Below, in pieces: positions 4,853 through 6,366 of a stretch of 6,366 nucleotides of DNA. A program made the position numbers and the translations under genes. The DNA is from Candidatus Pacearchaeota archaeon (GTDB lineage: Archaea > Nanobdellota > Nanobdellia > Pacearchaeales > GW2011-AR1). Position 1 is the stretch's first letter. Every line of letters starts with the position of its first letter. Under the pieces are notes generated by a model. It was not told the origin of the DNA. It ran no database searches and worked only from the letters and a program-made list of their open reading frames with translations. The stretch covers positions 1-6,366 of the forward strand of contig JACQLL010000038.1 of the NCBI GenBank assembly GCA_016234025.1, in the 5' to 3' direction.

Positions 4853-5128
4853 ATGACGATTACAAATCGAGATTATCATGTATCAGGAGAAAGGAGCAAG
4901 CTATTTAGAGAGAGATATGAAAATGAATTCAGAATAGTCGATAAAATTGAAGGCAAAGATGGGGGCTTAGTTTTGAATTATTCAAATCCTCCTTTAGTTG
5001 TAGCTCTTTTTAAAGAAGGTACTCCTGCGGTACAGATTGTTGGAGATTCCGGTCGTATTGAAGAAGCAGTTTTGGCTTTAGAACGAGTAACAGGAGTTAT
5101 ATTGGAAGAGGTTTTCGAGAAGGAATAA
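4853..5128 (+). CDS. Unknown small protein A in the ribosomal operon
   Basis: 91 residues, family not recognised. The N-terminal third is charged (SGERSKLFRERYENEF). Strand-like segments follow (FRIVDKI, GGLVLNY, PLVVALFKEG, AVQIVGD up to 65) and then a C-terminal helix of about 66-90 (GRIEEAVLALERVTGVILEEVFE). The strand-turn-helix end matches protein C (AVQIVGD...LERVTG against AITIAGE...LEKITG), suggesting common ancestry. There are no cysteines, no signal peptide and no membrane segment, so it is probably soluble. It starts one base after the L39e stop with no strong Shine-Dalgarno. By hand count 10 of 11 valine codons end in A or T, unlike S19e (1 of 5) and L31e (5 of 11). The tight packing implies it is made together with ribosomal proteins; a ribosome-linked role is only inferred. 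Confidence 0.85.
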   Translation: MTITNRDYHVSGERSKLFRERYENEFRIVDKIEGKDGGLVLNYSNPPLVVALFKEGTPAVQIVGDSGRIEEAVLALERVTGVILEEVFEKE

Positions 5129-5129
5129 A

Positions 5130-5396
5130 ATGGCAGTCGCATATAAAGTTGAACAAGGCGAGGGGAGTATAGAAATCGGACAATCAGGAAAAGTTCCGTC
5201 TGACTTAGTAAAGTTTGTATACTGCAGTCGAGATAGAGCAGAGATATATCACGTTGTCGATTCAACTTTATTGCAAACCAGACAGAAGAACGAATTATAT
5301 TGGCAAGTTGAAGCCAGAAAAGATAACATCGCGAGAGGCAACGCTGAAAAATTGGCAGAATATTTAAAAGTTAAAATAACAGAATTGACAGGATAA
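5130..5396 (+). CDS. Unknown small protein B in the ribosomal operon
   Basis: 88 residues, not recognised. The layout resembles its neighbours: strand-like segments (AYKVEQG, GSIEIGQ, LVKFVYC, AEIYHVV, LYWQVEAR) then a C-terminal helix of about 66-87 (NIARGNAEKLAEYLKVKITEL). It has one cysteine (Cys32), no membrane segment and no known motif. It begins one base after the TAA of gene A, with AAGGA eight bases before the ATG as a possible weak Shine-Dalgarno. Direct similarity to A and C is weak and rests on size, order of secondary structure and the closing helix. Seven of nine valine codons end in A or T. Confidence 0.85.
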   Translation: MAVAYKVEQGEGSIEIGQSGKVPSDLVKFVYCSRDRAEIYHVVDSTLLQTRQKNELYWQVEARKDNIARGNAEKLAEYLKVKITELTG

Positions 5397-5397
5397 A

Positions 5398-5691
5398 ATG
5401 GCAAGAAAAGAAACTTATTCATTTGGAAAACGTGGAAGTTATGATTTAATAGCAAGAGAAGTACAAGGAGGTTCATCGCGAGAAATAGAGTACATTGGAA
5501 CTTTATCCGACAGTCATTTAGACTGCGGTTTTATTGTTCTGCATCACATTGACGGTGCCACCATTTTAGTACATGAATATTTAGGAGCGCAAAGAACCTC
5601 TGCAATCACAATAGCAGGCGAAGAAAAACAACGCGAATCTGTTATCTCCTTGCTTGAAAAAATAACAGGAGATAAATTAACCAAAACATAA
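5398..5691 (+). CDS. Unknown small protein C in the ribosomal operon
   Basis: 97 residues, not recognised. Strand-like segments (KETYSFG, SYDLIAR, REIEYIGTL, CGFIVLHHI, ATILVHEYL, SAITIAG) lead to a C-terminal helix of about 75-94 (EEKQRESVISLLEKITGDKL). The segment from 68 resembles protein A from 59, with matching I-x-G, L-E-(R/K)-(V/I)-T-G positions. Cys43 and the histidines 40, 49, 50 and 59 lie close together, but there is not enough to call a metal site. All four valine codons end in A or T. It begins one base after gene B, and its TAA shares one base with the L31e ATG (TAATG), so L31e translation probably depends on it. Confidence 0.85.
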   Translation: MARKETYSFGKRGSYDLIAREVQGGSSREIEYIGTLSDSHLDCGFIVLHHIDGATILVHEYLGAQRTSAITIAGEEKQRESVISLLEKITGDKLTKT

Positions 5692-6230
5692 TGGCATCTA
5701 AAACACAAACACCCAAAGTCGAATTAGAAAGAGAATATGTCATCCCATTAAGAAACGAATGGCGAAAAGTCGCGAACTACCGAAGAACAGGCAGAGCGGT
5801 GAAGGAAATAAAAAAATTCATCGCAAGACACATGAAAGTTCCTGATCACGATATAAACAAAGTCAAGCTCGACATTTATCTAAATCAGGAGGTCTGGTTT
5901 AGAGGAAGAAAAAAACCGCCTGCAAAAATAAAAGTAAGGGCAAGGAAAGAAGGAGAAATAGTAAAAGTAGAATTAGCAGAAATGCCTGAACACTGGAAGT
6001 TTGAAAAAACAAAACACGAAAAGCGTCACAAATCTGTTGAAAAGCCAAAAGAAAAACCTTTGGAAGAGAAACCTCAGGAAGAAGAAACAGGGGAAAAGAA
6101 GGAAGAAAAAGAAAAAGCACAATCTTCTGCAGAAGCCAAATCGCTTCAGGCAGAAAAACAGGCAAAGGAACAGAAACACACGACGAAAGCAAAGGAACCG
6201 GGGTATCACAGACTCGCACTTAAAAAATAA
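5691..6230 (+). CDS. Large ribosomal subunit protein L31e with long charged tail
   Basis: A protein of the 50S subunit near the exit tunnel rim in archaea and eukaryotes. The family core is residues about 12-97: LEREYVIPLRNEW, RAVKEIKKFIARHMKV (35-50), VKLDIYLNQEVWFRGRKKPP (58-77) and KIKVRARKEGEIVKVEL. The usual length is about 80-95; here a further roughly 80 residues (100-179) form a low-complexity Lys/Glu/Gln tail, probably unstructured or an extended charged helix, ending in GYHRLALKK. The tail keeps the same frame and the same strand bias, so it is real coding sequence and not an overrun. It is the last gene of the operon and overlaps gene C by one base. The genes that often follow in archaea (eIF6, LX/L18a) are not seen before the repeat-rich end. 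Confidence 0.95.
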   Translation: MASKTQTPKVELEREYVIPLRNEWRKVANYRRTGRAVKEIKKFIARHMKVPDHDINKVKLDIYLNQEVWFRGRKKPPAKIKVRARKEGEIVKVELAEMPEHWKFEKTKHEKRHKSVEKPKEKPLEEKPQEEETGEKKEEKEKAQSSAEAKSLQAEKQAKEQKHTTKAKEPGYHRLALKK

Positions 6231-6330
6231 AGAGATTGCCTAAAATTTTGCGATCCCATCGTCGCTTCGCTCCTTCGCAGCAAGCTGCGGGGTATTCGCA
6301 AAATTTTTCGCTTCGCGACCAGCAATCTCT
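6231..6330. repeat. Long interrupted inverted repeat after L31e
   Basis: Two nested arm pairs: AGAGATTGC (6231-6239) with GCAATCTCT (6322-6330), and AAAATTTTGCG (6242-6252) with CGCAAAATTTT (6297-6307). The right side carries about 14 extra bases between the arms. It starts directly after the L31e stop and could act as a terminator or protect the 3' end of the operon mRNA; the short T-run at 6304-6308 gives slight support. Confidence 0.6.
6276..6294. repeat. 19-bp direct repeat, first copy
   Basis: CGCAGCAAGCTGCGGGGTA, repeated exactly at 6348-6366. Its first 14 bases are themselves a hairpin (CGCAG-caag-CTGCG). This copy is in the loop of the long inverted repeat. Confidence 0.75.
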
Positions 6331-6347
6331 AATTCTCCATTTGGAAA

Positions 6348-6366
6348 CGCAGCAAGCTGCGGGGTA
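6348..6366. repeat. 19-bp direct repeat, second copy, at window edge
   Basis: Exact copy of 6276-6294, starting 72 bp after it. The window ends on its last base, so more copies may follow. The sequence between the copies differs from the flanks except for GCTTCGC-type fragments. Confidence 0.75.

Noticed and set aside
5899..6243. Overlapping frames on both strands across the L31e tail
   Set aside because: They arise from the A/G-rich Lys/Glu codons: Phe/Leu-rich on the minus strand and Lys/Asn-rich on the plus. The L31e frame is continuous and starts with a clear family core.

Overview
The window is from an A+T-rich archaeon. It carries an archaeal/eukaryal-type ribosomal protein operon (S19e, L39e, L31e), an archaeal tRNA-splicing endonuclease (EndA) and an XPD/Rad3-like helicase. 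Most genes have an A/T-rich box A about 22-26 nt before the ATG and no convincing Shine-Dalgarno, as expected for leaderless archaeal transcripts. The compact layout, lysine-rich proteins and extended ribosomal-protein tails suggest a DPANN archaeon of the Woesearchaeota/Pacearchaeota kind. That placement is an inference from style, not from a marker tree.

Layout. (1) 1-49, minus: the first codons of a gene leaving the window. (2) 50-290: no convincing protein gene; hairpins, a minus-strand promoter-like sequence and two copies of a 27-bp repeat. (3) 291-691, minus: a decayed or frameshifted reading frame with a CPECG zinc-ribbon-like motif, touching the stop of endA. (4) 691-1203, minus: endA with all three catalytic residues. 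(5) 1204-1768: 565 bp without a credible gene, holding palindromes and two more copies of the repeat. (6) 1769-2044, minus: a small unknown protein. (7) 2123-4150, plus: an XPD/DinG-like SF2 helicase, divergent from (6). (8) 4250-6230, plus: a six-gene operon, S19e, L39e, three unknown small genes, L31e. (9) 6231-6366: nested inverted repeats and a 19-bp direct repeat running to the window edge.

Two things stand out. First, three genes of 88-97 codons sit with one-base or overlapping junctions between L39e and L31e, genes that are normally adjacent in archaea. They share a strand-rich body with a C-terminal helix, look like diverged relatives, and use A/T-ending valine codons far more than the ribosomal genes around them. 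Second, a 27-bp sequence (TATAGT at one end, TCGGT at the other) occurs four times around the endA region as two inward-facing pairs. Two copies are extended into 12-13-bp perfect inverted repeats that differ by a compensated base change. I do not recognise either system.
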